Source of the DNA: Pantoea conspicua
GTDB lineage: Bacteria; Pseudomonadota; Gammaproteobacteria; Enterobacterales; Enterobacteriaceae
Assembly: GCF_002095315.1 (NCBI RefSeq)
Contig: NZ_MLFN01000018.1
Span: 1-63,255, forward strand
Direction: 5' to 3'
DNA: 63,255 nucleotides
Under the pieces are notes generated by a model. That model was not told the origin of the DNA. It did no database searches and saw nothing but the letters and a program-made list of their open reading frames with translations. Below, piece by piece: positions 17,718 to 26,164 of this stretch; the first letter of the stretch is position 1; each line of letters starts with the position of its first letter. A program made the translations under genes and the position numbers.

Positions 17718-18429
17718 TCAGGTACAAAAATATTACGGCGACAACCATGTGTTGAAAGGCGTGGATCTGGATATCGACATGGGCGAGGTGATCTCGATCA
17801 TCGGTCGCAGCGGATCAGGCAAAAGCACCTTGCTGCGCTGCATCAATGGGCTGGAAGGCTATCAGGAAGGCAGCATCAAACTGGGCGGAATGACGATTAC
17901 CGACCGCGATTCGCAGGCCCGCGAGATCAGCCGTTCAGTCGGCATGGTATTTCAGAGTTTCAACCTGTTCCCGCACATGACCGCGCTGGAAAACGTGATG
18001 CTGGCACCGCGTCGGGTATTGAAAAAGAGTGAGGCGGAGTGCCGGGCACTGGCGGCGCAGATGCTGGAGAAGGTCGGGCTGGGTGAACGCCTCGATTACT
18101 ATCCCGCCAGCCTCTCCGGCGGCCAGCAGCAGCGGGTGGCGATCGCCCGGGCGCTGGCGATGACGCCGAAAGTTTTACTCTGTGATGAGATCACCTCCGC
18201 GCTCGATCCTGAGCTGGTCGGCGAAGTGCTCAAAGTGCTGGAGCAGCTGGCAGCAGAAGGAATGACGCTGATCCTCGTCACCCATGAAATGAACTTCGCC
18301 CGCGACGTGGGCGATCGCGTGGTCTTTATGCATCAGGGGCGCGTCTGGGAGCAGGGCGACAGCAAAACGCTGTTTGCACAGCCGCAATCGCCAGAGCTGA
18401 AACAGTTTATCTCCTCGGTCCGCCTGTAA
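17698..18429 (+). CDS. Amino-acid-type ABC transporter ATP-binding protein (hpx operon)
   Basis: A 243-residue ATPase. Walker A is GRSGSGKST, the Q loop VFQSFNLFPHMTALENV, the signature LSGGQQQRVAIARAL, Walker B VLLCDEITSALDPELV, and the switch His is in LVTHEMNFA. It energises import with the two preceding permeases and the binding protein. Confidence 0.93.
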   Translation: MPLITINQVQKYYGDNHVLKGVDLDIDMGEVISIIGRSGSGKSTLLRCINGLEGYQEGSIKLGGMTITDRDSQAREISRSVGMVFQSFNLFPHMTALENVMLAPRRVLKKSEAECRALAAQMLEKVGLGERLDYYPASLSGGQQQRVAIARALAMTPKVLLCDEITSALDPELVGEVLKVLEQLAAEGMTLILVTHEMNFARDVGDRVVFMHQGRVWEQGDSKTLFAQPQSPELKQFISSVRL

Positions 18430-18450
18430 GTCTTTAACAAGGAATTTATC

Positions 18451-19686
18451 ATGGATATCACTCGCTACCCGCAACTCAATCCACCGCAACGTCTGCTGAT
18501 GGGGCCAGGACCGATCAACGCCGATCCGCGCGTGCTGCGTGCCATGTCGAGCCAGCTGCTCGGCCAGTACGATCCCGCCATGACCCACTATATGAATGAG
18601 GTGATGGCGCTCTATCGCGGCGTGTTTCGTACCGAAAACCGCTGGACTCTGCTGATTGATGGCACCTCGCGCGCCGGCATCGAAGCGATTCTGCTCTCCG
18701 CCATCCGGCCCGGTGACAAAGTGCTGGTGCCGGTGTTTGGCCGCTTTGGTCATCTGCTGTGTGAAATCGCCCGCCGCTGCCGCGCCGAGGTCCACACCAT
18801 TGAGGTGCCGTGGGGCGAAGTCTTTACCCCGGATCAGATCGAAGATGCGATCAAAAAAGTGCGGCCACGACTGCTGCTGACGGTACAGGGCGACACCTCC
18901 ACCACCATGCTGCAACCGCTGGCGCAGCTGGGCGCGATTTGCAAACAGTATGGCGTGCTGTTCTACACCGATGCCACCGCGTCGCTGGCCGGTAATGCGC
19001 TGGAAACCGATGCCTGGGGGCTGGATGCGGTCTCAGCCGGGATGCAGAAGTGCCTGGGCGGACCCTCTGGCACCTCGCCGATCACCCTGAGCGAACAGAT
19101 GGAAGCGGTAATCCGCAAGCGTAAGTGTGTCGAGCAGGGGATCCGCACCGCCGCGCATCAGGATGGCGAAGAGGAGATGATCTACTCCAACTATTTTGAT
19201 CTCGGCATGATCATGGATTACTGGGGCCCGGAGCGGCTGAATCATCATACAGAGGCGACCAGCGCGCTGTTTGGCGCCCGCGAATGTGCCCGTCTGATCC
19301 TGCAGGAAGGGCTGGATAACGGCATCGCCCGCCACAAACTGCACGGCGAGGCGCTGCTGAAAGGCATTCAGGGCATGGGGCTGGAGACCTTTGGCGACCT
19401 GCAACACAAGATGAATAACGTGCTGGGCGTGGTGATCCCGCCAGGCATCAATGGCGATCAGGTACGTCAGCTGTTGCTGAATGATTTCGGCATTGAGATT
19501 GGCACTTCGTTCGGTCCGCTGCACGGCAAGGTGTGGCGCATCGGCACTATGGGCTTTAACGCCCGCAAGGATTGCGTGATGCAGACGCTGGCGGCGCTGG
19601 AAACGGTGCTGACCTATCTGGGCTATCGCACGCCGCAGGGCGCTGCCGCGCAGGCGGCCTGGGACTACTATGGGAGCCAGGCATGA
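18451..19686 (+). CDS. hpxJ: Ureidoglycine aminotransferase HpxJ (PLP-dependent)
   Basis: A 411-residue class V aminotransferase of the PucG/HpxJ type, which transaminates (S)-ureidoglycine with a 2-oxo acid acceptor. The PLP lysine is in AGMQKCLGGPSGTSPI (about residue 200), preceded by the cofactor Asp in FYTDATASL. The N-terminal LLMGPGPINADPRVL binds the phosphate and substrate end. It shares an ATGA overlap with hpxK. A serine/alanine-glyoxylate aminotransferase is the alternative on fold alone, but context favours HpxJ. Confidence 0.88.
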   Translation: MDITRYPQLNPPQRLLMGPGPINADPRVLRAMSSQLLGQYDPAMTHYMNEVMALYRGVFRTENRWTLLIDGTSRAGIEAILLSAIRPGDKVLVPVFGRFGHLLCEIARRCRAEVHTIEVPWGEVFTPDQIEDAIKKVRPRLLLTVQGDTSTTMLQPLAQLGAICKQYGVLFYTDATASLAGNALETDAWGLDAVSAGMQKCLGGPSGTSPITLSEQMEAVIRKRKCVEQGIRTAAHQDGEEEMIYSNYFDLGMIMDYWGPERLNHHTEATSALFGARECARLILQEGLDNGIARHKLHGEALLKGIQGMGLETFGDLQHKMNNVLGVVIPPGINGDQVRQLLLNDFGIEIGTSFGPLHGKVWRIGTMGFNARKDCVMQTLAALETVLTYLGYRTPQGAAAQAAWDYYGSQA

Positions 19687-20936
19687 TGATGAATGCCAGC
19701 GAAGCCCACGCCGCCGCACAGCGCGTCATGGCGCGCTGTGATGCGCTGGCAGCGATCAGCGAAACGGCAGAGGGACTGACGCGCGTCTACCTGTCGCCGG
19801 AGCACCTGCGCGCCAACGCCTGTGTCGGTGAGTGGATGGAGGCCGCCGGAATGCAGGTGTGGCAGGATGCGGTCGGCAACATCTGCGGACGCTATGAAGC
19901 GGCACAAGCGGGTGAGCCCGCTCTGCTGCTGGGCTCGCATCTCGACACGGTGCGTAACGCCGGGCGCTATGACGGGATGCTGGGGGTGCTGAGCGCTATC
20001 GAAACCGTGCAGTGGCTGCATCAGCACCAGCAGCGTTTGCCGCTGGCGATTGAAGTGATCGGTTTTTGCGATGAAGAGGGCACCCGCTTTGGCATTACGC
20101 TGCTCGGCAGTCGCGGCATTACCGGCAGCTGGCCGCAGAGCTGGGTAACCCATCCCGACGGCAACGGCATTACCGTGGCGCAGGCGATGGCGGATATCGG
20201 GCTCGACAGCCGCGAAATCGCGTCAGCCGCGCGTCGGGTTGAGGATATCGTCGGCTACCTTGAGTTGCACATTGAGCAGGGACCCTGCCTTGAGCAGGTT
20301 GATCTGCCACTGGGTGTGGTGACGGCGATCAACGGTGCGCGCCGGCTGAACTGCCGTTTCATCGGCGAAGCCGGTCATGCGGGCACGGTACCGATGGCCC
20401 ACCGCAAAGATGCGCTGGCCGCCGCTGCCGAATGGATGGTGTTTGTTGAGCAGACCACCCGCGAGCAGGATCCCCAGCTGGTGGCGACAGTCGGCACCCT
20501 GACCTGCGCGCCGGGTGCGGTGAACGTCATCCCTGGCGAGGTATCGCTGTCGCTGGACGTGCGCGGGCCGCAGGACAATCCGCTGGAAGCGCTACTCTCC
20601 AGCCTGTTAACCCAGGCAGAGGCGATTGCGCTGCGTCGCGGTCTCCACTTTGAGGCGAACGAATATTACCGCATCGGGGCCACCGCCTGTGACTCCGCGC
20701 TGCAACAGGCGCTGAGTCACGCGGTGGAAACGGTACAGGGACGCAGCCTGTCGCTGCCGAGTGGCGCCGGCCATGATGCGATCGCGATTGCTGAACGCTG
20801 GCCGGTCGGGATGCTGTTTGTGCGTAATCACCGCGGCATCAGCCATCATCCGGCGGAGTCGGTGGCGGTGAACGACGTCGCCCCGGCGCTGCAGGCCTAT
20901 CTGCAGGCGGTCTGCCTGATTGCTGAACGGAGCTGA
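19683..20936 (+). CDS. hpxK: Allantoate amidohydrolase HpxK (M20 family)
   Basis: Hydrolyses allantoate to ureidoglycine, CO2 and ammonia. The 417-residue M20/M40 metallo-amidohydrolase has ligand motifs GSHLDTVRNAGRYDGMLG, IGFCDEEGTRFG, ELHIEQGPCLE and SGAGHDA, with a dimerisation domain in the middle. The reading frame is open from 19572, but the ATG run at 19683 overlaps the hpxJ stop and starts the conserved part. It feeds HpxJ. Confidence 0.9.
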   Translation: MMMNASEAHAAAQRVMARCDALAAISETAEGLTRVYLSPEHLRANACVGEWMEAAGMQVWQDAVGNICGRYEAAQAGEPALLLGSHLDTVRNAGRYDGMLGVLSAIETVQWLHQHQQRLPLAIEVIGFCDEEGTRFGITLLGSRGITGSWPQSWVTHPDGNGITVAQAMADIGLDSREIASAARRVEDIVGYLELHIEQGPCLEQVDLPLGVVTAINGARRLNCRFIGEAGHAGTVPMAHRKDALAAAAEWMVFVEQTTREQDPQLVATVGTLTCAPGAVNVIPGEVSLSLDVRGPQDNPLEALLSSLLTQAEAIALRRGLHFEANEYYRIGATACDSALQQALSHAVETVQGRSLSLPSGAGHDAIAIAERWPVGMLFVRNHRGISHHPAESVAVNDVAPALQAYLQAVCLIAERS

Positions 20937-20938
20937 GC

Positions 20939-21433
20939 ATGGAATTAACCCCCTTTAATCAGTTACCGGCGGAGCAGGCGCTGGCGGCGATTGCCCACTG
21001 TGTGGCGATCCCACACTGGCAGCAGGCGCTGGTGGCGGCGCGGCCCTATCCTTCAGTGGCGGCGCTACTCGCCACCGGCGACAGGCTGGCGCGTCAGTGG
21101 CAGAGCGAAGATTTACAGGCGGCGCTGGCTGCCCATCCGCGTATCGGCGAGCGGGCCAGCGGCAGCGACAAACAGGCCACCCTGTCGCGCGGTGAACAGT
21201 CCGCTATGCAGCAGGCCGATCGGCCGCTGCAGCAGGCGATGCAGCAGGGCAATCAGGCTTATGAGGCGCGCTTTGGCCGGGTGTTTTTAATCCGCGCCAA
21301 AGGACGGAGTGCAGAGCAGATGCTGGCGGAATTGCAGCGTCGGTTACAGAATGATCAACAGGCTGAGCAGCAGGAAGCGCTGGATCAGCTGCGTGAAATT
21401 ACCCTGTTACGCCTGGAGGAGAGTATTGAATGA
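20939..21433 (+). CDS. hpxQ: OHCU decarboxylase HpxQ
   Basis: Decarboxylates 2-oxo-4-hydroxy-4-carboxy-5-ureidoimidazoline to S-allantoin. The 164-residue all-helical protein begins LTPFNQLPAEQAL and has the catalytic-His segment AHPRIGERASG (about residue 67), followed by YEARFGRVFLIRAKGRSAEQML. It starts 2 bases after hpxK and overlaps hpxT by 4. Its presence implies urate as an upstream source although no urate oxidase is in the window. Confidence 0.92.
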   Translation: MELTPFNQLPAEQALAAIAHCVAIPHWQQALVAARPYPSVAALLATGDRLARQWQSEDLQAALAAHPRIGERASGSDKQATLSRGEQSAMQQADRPLQQAMQQGNQAYEARFGRVFLIRAKGRSAEQMLAELQRRLQNDQQAEQQEALDQLREITLLRLEESIE

Positions 21434-21765
21434 GCACCGTCACCACCCATATTCTTGATACGGCGCTAGGCAAACCGGCCAGCGGCGTGGCGATTTCGCT
21501 GGAGCAGAACAGCCCGGAAGGGTGGTTCCCGGTTTCTCAGGGCGAGACCGACAGCGACGGTCGTCTGAAAACCCTGACCCCTGAACCGCTGGCGCCAGGC
21601 CACTATCGTTTAACGGCGGAGATTGGCGACTATTTTGCCGCCGCCGGACGGGATGCGCTCTACGTCAGCGCCCAGATCGATTTTGTCATTGCCGAAGCGG
21701 GCAGCCATTTTCATCTGCCGTTCCTGATCTCGCCGTGGTCGTGGTCAACCTATCGCGGCAGCTGA
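21430..21765 (+). CDS. hpxT: 5-hydroxyisourate hydrolase HpxT (transthyretin-related)
   Basis: Hydrolyses 5-hydroxyisourate to OHCU. The 111-residue protein has the N-terminal family motif HILDTALGKPASGVA (catalytic His) and the diagnostic C-terminal YRGS, with FHLPFLISPWSWSTYRGS close to the family pattern. There is no signal peptide, so it is cytosolic. It is the last gene of the operon; a TCGCTG/CAGCGA hairpin follows before convergent yafV. Confidence 0.94.
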   Translation: MSTVTTHILDTALGKPASGVAISLEQNSPEGWFPVSQGETDSDGRLKTLTPEPLAPGHYRLTAEIGDYFAAAGRDALYVSAQIDFVIAEAGSHFHLPFLISPWSWSTYRGS

Positions 21766-21793
21766 TCGCTGCCGGCCAGACTTCAGCGACAAA

Positions 21794-22561
21794 CTACAGC
21801 GTAAACGGATCCGCATCCTGCCAGGCCGGGAAGCGTTCACGGTATGCATTGAGCGCCTCCAGCGACAGCTCCGCATCCAGCCGGGCGCGCTGAAACGGCT
21901 CGGCGGCACTGAGGATCTCACCCTGTGGTGAAATAATCTGGCTGTCGCCGCGGTACTGATGCTGGTTGCCGTCACTGCCGACCCGGTTACAGCCCGCCAC
22001 GTAAGTCTGATTTTCAATCGCGCGTGCCAACAGCAGCGCCTGCCAGTGCAACGCCCGCGGCGCTGGCCAGTTGGCGACGTACAGCGCCAGATCGTAGTCG
22101 TTGCGGTTACGCGAAAAGACCGGGAAACGCAGGTCGTAACAGATTTGCGGCAGAATGCGCCAGCCGCGCCATTCCACTATCTGACGCTGCTCGCCAGGCA
22201 GATAGTGATGATGCTCGTCCGCCATGCGAAACAGATGCCGCTTGTCATACTGATGCAGCGTGCCGTCCGGCTCGACCAGTAAAAAGCGATTTACCGCGCC
22301 GTTTTCGGTCTGGATCGCCGCACTGCCGCCGATCAGGGCGTCAGCCTGCCGGGCGTGCTGCTGCAGCCACTCCACCACTTGTGCCTGCGGCAGCGAGCTT
22401 TTTGCCGCCTCCATCGCAAAGCCGGTGGTAAACATTTCCGGCAGCAGAATTAAATCGCGTCCGGTGATGCCAGCCAGTTGCTGATCAAAATGGCGCAGAT
22501 TGGCTTCGCCATCCATCCAGCTCAGTGTCTCCTGCAATACGGTAATGTTTAAAGCTGACAT
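21794..22561 (-). CDS. yafV: Omega-amidase YafV (nitrilase superfamily)
   Basis: A 255-residue C-N hydrolase with the Glu-Lys-Cys triad: Glu in LLPEMFTTGF, Lys in YDKRHLFRM and Cys in PQICYDLRFP. Omega-amidases hydrolyse 2-oxoglutaramate and 2-oxosuccinamate. The gene start overlaps the ybdL stop by 13 bases, so translation is coupled to an aminotransferase that can use glutamine; removing the oxo-amide product pulls the transamination forward. It keeps the E. coli yafV position upstream of fadE. Confidence 0.88.
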   Translation of the reverse strand: MSALNITVLQETLSWMDGEANLRHFDQQLAGITGRDLILLPEMFTTGFAMEAAKSSLPQAQVVEWLQQHARQADALIGGSAAIQTENGAVNRFLLVEPDGTLHQYDKRHLFRMADEHHHYLPGEQRQIVEWRGWRILPQICYDLRFPVFSRNRNDYDLALYVANWPAPRALHWQALLLARAIENQTYVAGCNRVGSDGNQHQYRGDSQIISPQGEILSAAEPFQRARLDAELSLEALNAYRERFPAWQDADPFTL

Positions 22562-23709
22562 AGGCGCTTCGCGGCGGCATCTAACGTCGCCGGCTGTTTA
22601 GCGAAACAGAGGCGAATCAGTTTATGAGGGAAAGGGTCGGCGCAGAACACCGACAGCGGTATCGCTGCCACACCCACCTCTTTGGTCAGCCACTGGCAAA
22701 AGCTGACATCGTCCAGATCGGAGATCGCGCTGTAGTCCACCAGTAAAAAATAGGTGCCTTCGCACGGCAGCACGTTAAAGCGGCTGTGCTGCAATCCGGC
22801 AATCAGCCGGTCGCGGCGCGCCTGATAAAACGCCGGCAGCTCGCGATAATGTTCCGGCTGGTGGCGCAGCATATCGGCAATCGCCAGCTGCGCCGGGGTA
22901 TTGACCGAAAAGGTCAGATACTGATGTACCTTGCGCACTTCAGCGCTGATCGCTGCAGGCGCAACGCAGTAACCCACTTTCCAGCCGGTCATATGGAAGG
23001 TTTTACCAAACGAAGAGACGGCAATGGCGCGCTGACGCAGTTCAGGATGGGCCAGCACGCTGGCGTGACCGGCCGGATCGAAGCAGATATGCTCATACAC
23101 TTCGTCGCTCAGCACATAGACCGGTAGTGCAGCGATCGCCTGCCACAGCGCAGCATAGTCCTCGCGCCGCCAGACGGTGGCCGACGGGTTGTGCGGCGTA
23201 TTCAGAATCACCAGCCGGGTTTTCTCACTCAGCAGCGCACTAAAAGCCGTCCAGTCAACGCGGAAAGCCGGTGGCTGCAGGGCGATGCGCTTCAGCACGC
23301 CACCCGACAGTTCAACCGCCGGCGCATAACTGTCATAGCTGGGGTCGAAACAGATCACCTCATCGCCCGGCCTGATCAGCGCAGTAATCGCCGCGTACAG
23401 CGCTTCCGTCGCCCCGGCCGTGACCGTAATCTCCTGCTCCACGTCCGGACGATAGTCATAAAGCTCAGCCGTTTTCTCCGCGATCGCCTCGCGTAACGGC
23501 AACGCACCGGCCATCGGCGCATACTGGTTTGCGCCCTGGCTAACGTGATACGCCAGCCGCTGCTGCAAATAGTCCGGTCCGTTAAAATCAGGGAAGCCCT
23601 GAGAAAGGTTGATGGCATTGTGCTGCTGTGCCAGCGCACTCATCTGGCTAAAAATAGTGGTCCCAAGCGCCGGAAGTTTGCTCTCAGGAATCAGGTTGTG
23701 CTGCGTCAT
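22549..23709 (-). CDS. ybdL: Methionine/glutamine aminotransferase YbdL
   Basis: A 386-residue fold-type I aminotransferase clearly similar to E. coli YbdL: INLSQGFPDFNGPDYLQ, TVTAGATEALYAAI, LNTPHNPSATVW, ISDEVYEH and the PLP lysine in SSFGKTFHMTGWKVGY. YbdL uses methionine and other large amino acids. Pairing with yafV, MetJ-type boxes upstream and the mtn genes next door suggest that it transaminates 2-oxo-4-methylthiobutyrate to methionine, the final salvage step (inference from context). Confidence 0.9.
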   Translation of the reverse strand: MTQHNLIPESKLPALGTTIFSQMSALAQQHNAINLSQGFPDFNGPDYLQQRLAYHVSQGANQYAPMAGALPLREAIAEKTAELYDYRPDVEQEITVTAGATEALYAAITALIRPGDEVICFDPSYDSYAPAVELSGGVLKRIALQPPAFRVDWTAFSALLSEKTRLVILNTPHNPSATVWRREDYAALWQAIAALPVYVLSDEVYEHICFDPAGHASVLAHPELRQRAIAVSSFGKTFHMTGWKVGYCVAPAAISAEVRKVHQYLTFSVNTPAQLAIADMLRHQPEHYRELPAFYQARRDRLIAGLQHSRFNVLPCEGTYFLLVDYSAISDLDDVSFCQWLTKEVGVAAIPLSVFCADPFPHKLIRLCFAKQPATLDAAAKRLCQL

Positions 23710-23795
23710 GGTTATCTGGCCTTCAGCGCGAATGTCGAAGTGGAGTCACCCGGTGTTTGTGCCACTATAAACAGGATGGTAGTATTTGGCAATCG

Positions 23796-23811
23796 AGACG
23801 CTTAGACGGCT
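23796..23811. promoter_or_regulatory. Tandem MetJ boxes upstream of ybdL
   Basis: AGACGCTT and AGACGGCT are adjacent 8-mers matching the met box AGACGTCT at 6 and 7 of 8 positions. MetJ binds tandem boxes without spacing, as seen here. They are about 87 bases upstream of the ybdL ATG. Confidence 0.6.
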
Positions 23812-23936
23812 AAATGCGTCATGCTCCGCATCTCAGCGGTGTTGGCTGCGCTTGCTTACCCCGGTCACTGACTGATGTCAGCTCCCGGGGATGCGCGCAC
23901 TTGCCGCCTTGCTGAGATGCGGATCATTTAGCATTT
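23812..23936. repeat. ERIC (IRU) element, copy 1
   Basis: A 125-bp imperfect palindrome. The core matches remembered ERIC primer sites (TGTCAGCTCCCGGGGAT and, inverted, GTCACTGACTG). The ends AAATGC/GCATTT and CCGCATCTCAGC/GCTGAGATGCGG are exact inverted repeats, so this copy looks intact. Confidence 0.85.
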
Positions 23937-24045
23937 GCATGCGTCATGCTTCATATGGCAGCGGCGTTGGCTGCGTTTGCTTACCCCGGTCACTGACTGA
24001 TGTCAGCTCCCGGGGATGCGCGCACTTGCCGCCTTGCTCCTGCCG
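23937..24045. repeat. ERIC element, copy 2
   Basis: It repeats the core of copy 1 from GCGGCGTTGGCTGCG to GCACTTGCCGCCTTGCT almost base for base. The outer arms no longer pair well (CATATGGCAGC against GCTCCTGC). It directly abuts copies 1 and 3. Confidence 0.8.
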
Positions 24046-24160
24046 TCATGCTCCGCGCGTCAGCGGCGTTGGCTGCGTTTACTTACCCCGGTCACTGACT
24101 GATGTCAGCTCCCGGGGATGCGCGCACTTGCCGCCTTGCTGACACACGGATCATTTGGCA
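24046..24160. repeat. ERIC element, copy 3
   Basis: Same core as copies 1 and 2. The arms CCGCGCGTCAGC and GCTGACACACGG pair at 10 of 12 positions. It ends about 110 bases before mtnB. Together the three copies fill nearly all of the 563-base ybdL-mtnB gap; a read-through frame across them encodes a repeated peptide that is not a gene. Confidence 0.8.
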
Positions 24161-24272
24161 GGGGGCGTGAGTCTTACTCATTAAGAATGTAGCAAACATA
24201 ACCTGTTGTATTTTAGAGGCCGTTACCGTTATCTGAGTCACCAGACATCACATTCCACCGCAAGGAAACTCT

Positions 24273-24887
24273 ATGTCGGATATTCACCCGTTAGATCAAC
24301 TGGTCGCCGCCTGTCACTGGATTGGCGCGAAGGGCTGGGCACCCGCGACCGGCGGTAATATGTCAGTGCGTCAGGATGCGCAGATCTGTCTGCTGAGCGA
24401 ATCAGGCAAAGATAAAGGCACGCTGACGCGTGATGACTTTATCCAGGTCGATATTGCCACCGGTCAGGCGTTGTCAGGGCGTAAGCCGTCGGCGGAAACC
24501 GGGCTGCATACCCTGATCTATCGGCTCTTCCCCGAGGCAGGCGCGGTGCTGCACACCCATACGGTCAATGCGACGGTATTGTCACGGGTCGAGCAGGGCG
24601 CAGCGCTATTGCTGCACGGCTATGAGATGCAGAAAACCCTCACCGGTCAGCATAATCATCTCGATACGGTGGCCATTCCGGTGTTCGACAACAGCCAGGA
24701 CATTCCGGCGCTGGCATCGGAAATTGAAGATTACGCCGCCCGGTTTCCACTGCGCTATGGCTTCCTGCTGCGCGGTCACGGCTTAACCTGCTGGGGCCGG
24801 GATGTCAGCGAAGCGCGTCGCCAGCTGGAAGGGCTGGAATTTTTATTTGAATGTGAACGTCAACGTCGCCTGCTGGAGAACGCATGA
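24273..24887 (+). CDS. mtnB: Methylthioribulose-1-phosphate dehydratase
   Basis: Dehydrates 5-methylthioribulose-1-phosphate to 2,3-diketo-5-methylthiopentyl-1-phosphate in methionine salvage. The 204-residue class II aldolase-fold protein has [12 protein letters not shown], the zinc histidines in [11 protein letters not shown] and a third in [20 protein letters not shown] precedes the ATG. It overlaps mtnC by 4 bases. Confidence 0.94.
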   Translation: MSDIHPLDQLVAACHWIGAKGWAPATGGNMSVRQDAQICLLSESGKDKGTLTRDDFIQVDIATGQALSGRKPSAETGLHTLIYRLFPEAGAVLHTHTVNATVLSRVEQGAALLLHGYEMQKTLTGQHNHLDTVAIPVFDNSQDIPALASEIEDYAARFPLRYGFLLRGHGLTCWGRDVSEARRQLEGLEFLFECERQRRLLENA

Positions 24888-25567
24888 TCCGCGCCATTGT
24901 TACCGATATTGAAGGCACCACCAGCGATATCCGCTTTGTCCATAACATCCTGTTTCCGTACGCGCGTCAGCATCTGGCGACCTTCCTGCGCGACCAGCAG
25001 CAGCAGCCAGAGGTGCAGGCTGCGCTTCAGGCGGTGCGGGATGAGGTCGATCAGCCGCAGGCCGATCTCTCTACCCTGACGCAGATCCTCTTCAGCTTTA
25101 TGGATCAGGATCGCAAATCTACCGGTCTGAAAGCGCTACAGGGGATGATCTGGCGCGACGGCTATCTCAACGGCAGTTTTACCGGTCATCTCTATCCCGA
25201 TGTGCTGCCTGCACTGACCGCCTGGCAGGCGCAAGGCCTTAAACTCTATGTATATTCCTCTGGTTCGGTGGCGGCGCAGAAATTGTTATTTGGCTACAGC
25301 GACGAAGGTGATATTACTGGCTTATTCAGCGGCTATTTCGATACCCATGTCGGCGCGAAGCGTGACGTCGCGGCGTATCACGCGATCGCCGCACAGACTG
25401 GCCTGCCAGCCGAACAGCTGCTGTTTCTGTCAGATATCCATCAGGAACTGGATGCGGCTGCTCAGGCCGGCTGGCATACCCTGCAGTTGATACGTGGTGA
25501 GGCGGATGGCGAAAGCCGCCACCGTCAGGTCACTGATTTTTCTGAGATTAAACCGGAGTCGATTTAG
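24884..25567 (+). CDS. mtnC: Enolase-phosphatase E1
   Basis: A bifunctional HAD enzyme: enolisation and then dephosphorylation of the mtnB product to the acireductone. The 227-residue protein carries HAD motif [21 protein letters not shown], motif [17 protein letters not shown] and motif [17 protein letters not shown]. It is coupled to mtnB by ATGA; mtnD follows one base after its stop. Confidence 0.94.
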   Translation: MIRAIVTDIEGTTSDIRFVHNILFPYARQHLATFLRDQQQQPEVQAALQAVRDEVDQPQADLSTLTQILFSFMDQDRKSTGLKALQGMIWRDGYLNGSFTGHLYPDVLPALTAWQAQGLKLYVYSSGSVAAQKLLFGYSDEGDITGLFSGYFDTHVGAKRDVAAYHAIAAQTGLPAEQLLFLSDIHQELDAAAQAGWHTLQLIRGEADGESRHRQVTDFSEIKPESI

Positions 25568-25568
25568 A

Positions 25569-26111
25569 ATGAGTGCACTGACTATTTTTACCGACAGCGA
25601 AGCCAGCCAGCCGATATGGCACAGCACCGATGCAGAAGCGATTCGTGAGCGACTGAATGCCAAAGGCGTTCGCTTTGAACGCTGGGAAGCCGATCGCGAT
25701 TTGGGTGAAAATCCGGATCCCGAAACGGTGATCAACGCCTATCAGCACGCCATCGATCGGCTGGTGGCGGAGAAGGGCTATCAGAGCTGGGACGTGATCA
25801 GCATGCGGGCCGATAATCCGCAGAAAAACGTGCTGCGCGAAAAGTTTCTTTCCGAGCATACTCACGGCGAAGATGAAGTCCGTTTCTTTGTTGAGGGTGC
25901 CGGACTCTTCTGCCTGCATCTGGATGGCGAGATCCTGCAGATCCTGTGCGAAAAGAACGATCTGATCTCAGTGCCGGCCGGCACGCCACACTGGTTTGAT
26001 ATGGGATCGTCGCCGCATTTCACCGCGATCCGGATTTTTGATAATCAGGAAGGCTGGGTGGCGAACTTCACCGGCGATAAGATTGCGGATGCCTATCCGC
26101 GTCTGGCGTAA
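25569..26111 (+). CDS. mtnD: Acireductone dioxygenase
   Basis: Oxidises the acireductone to 2-oxo-4-methylthiobutyrate and formate with Fe, or to an off-pathway acid with Ni. The 180-residue cupin has metal ligands in [17 protein letters not shown] (two His and a Glu) and [12 protein letters not shown]. The upstream in-frame extension overlaps mtnC; ATG 25569 gives the family length. It is the last gene of mtnBCD. Confidence 0.94.
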   Translation: MSALTIFTDSEASQPIWHSTDAEAIRERLNAKGVRFERWEADRDLGENPDPETVINAYQHAIDRLVAEKGYQSWDVISMRADNPQKNVLREKFLSEHTHGEDEVRFFVEGAGLFCLHLDGEILQILCEKNDLISVPAGTPHWFDMGSSPHFTAIRIFDNQEGWVANFTGDKIADAYPRLA

Positions 26112-26126
26112 TCGGTCAGATCCTAT

Positions 26127-26158
26127 CGGTGACCCCGCTGAGCACAGCAGGGTCACCG
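26127..26158. terminator. Hairpin between convergent mtnD and mtnA
   Basis: CGGTGACCC and GGGTCACCG flank an inner GCTG-AGCA-CAGC hairpin. The structure is strong, but a T run is lacking on either side. Confidence 0.55.
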
Positions 26159-26164
26159 GCTGAC

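Noticed and set aside
23891..24142. An 83-codon ORF with a repeated 23-residue peptide, which could look like a repeat protein or CRISPR-like array.
   Set aside because: It is the read-through of tandem ERIC elements. The repeats are palindromic and directly adjacent, with no spacers and no cas genes.
24243..24250. MetJ box AGACATCA upstream of mtnB.
   Set aside because: A single 6-of-8 match without a good neighbouring box; too weak to list as a feature.
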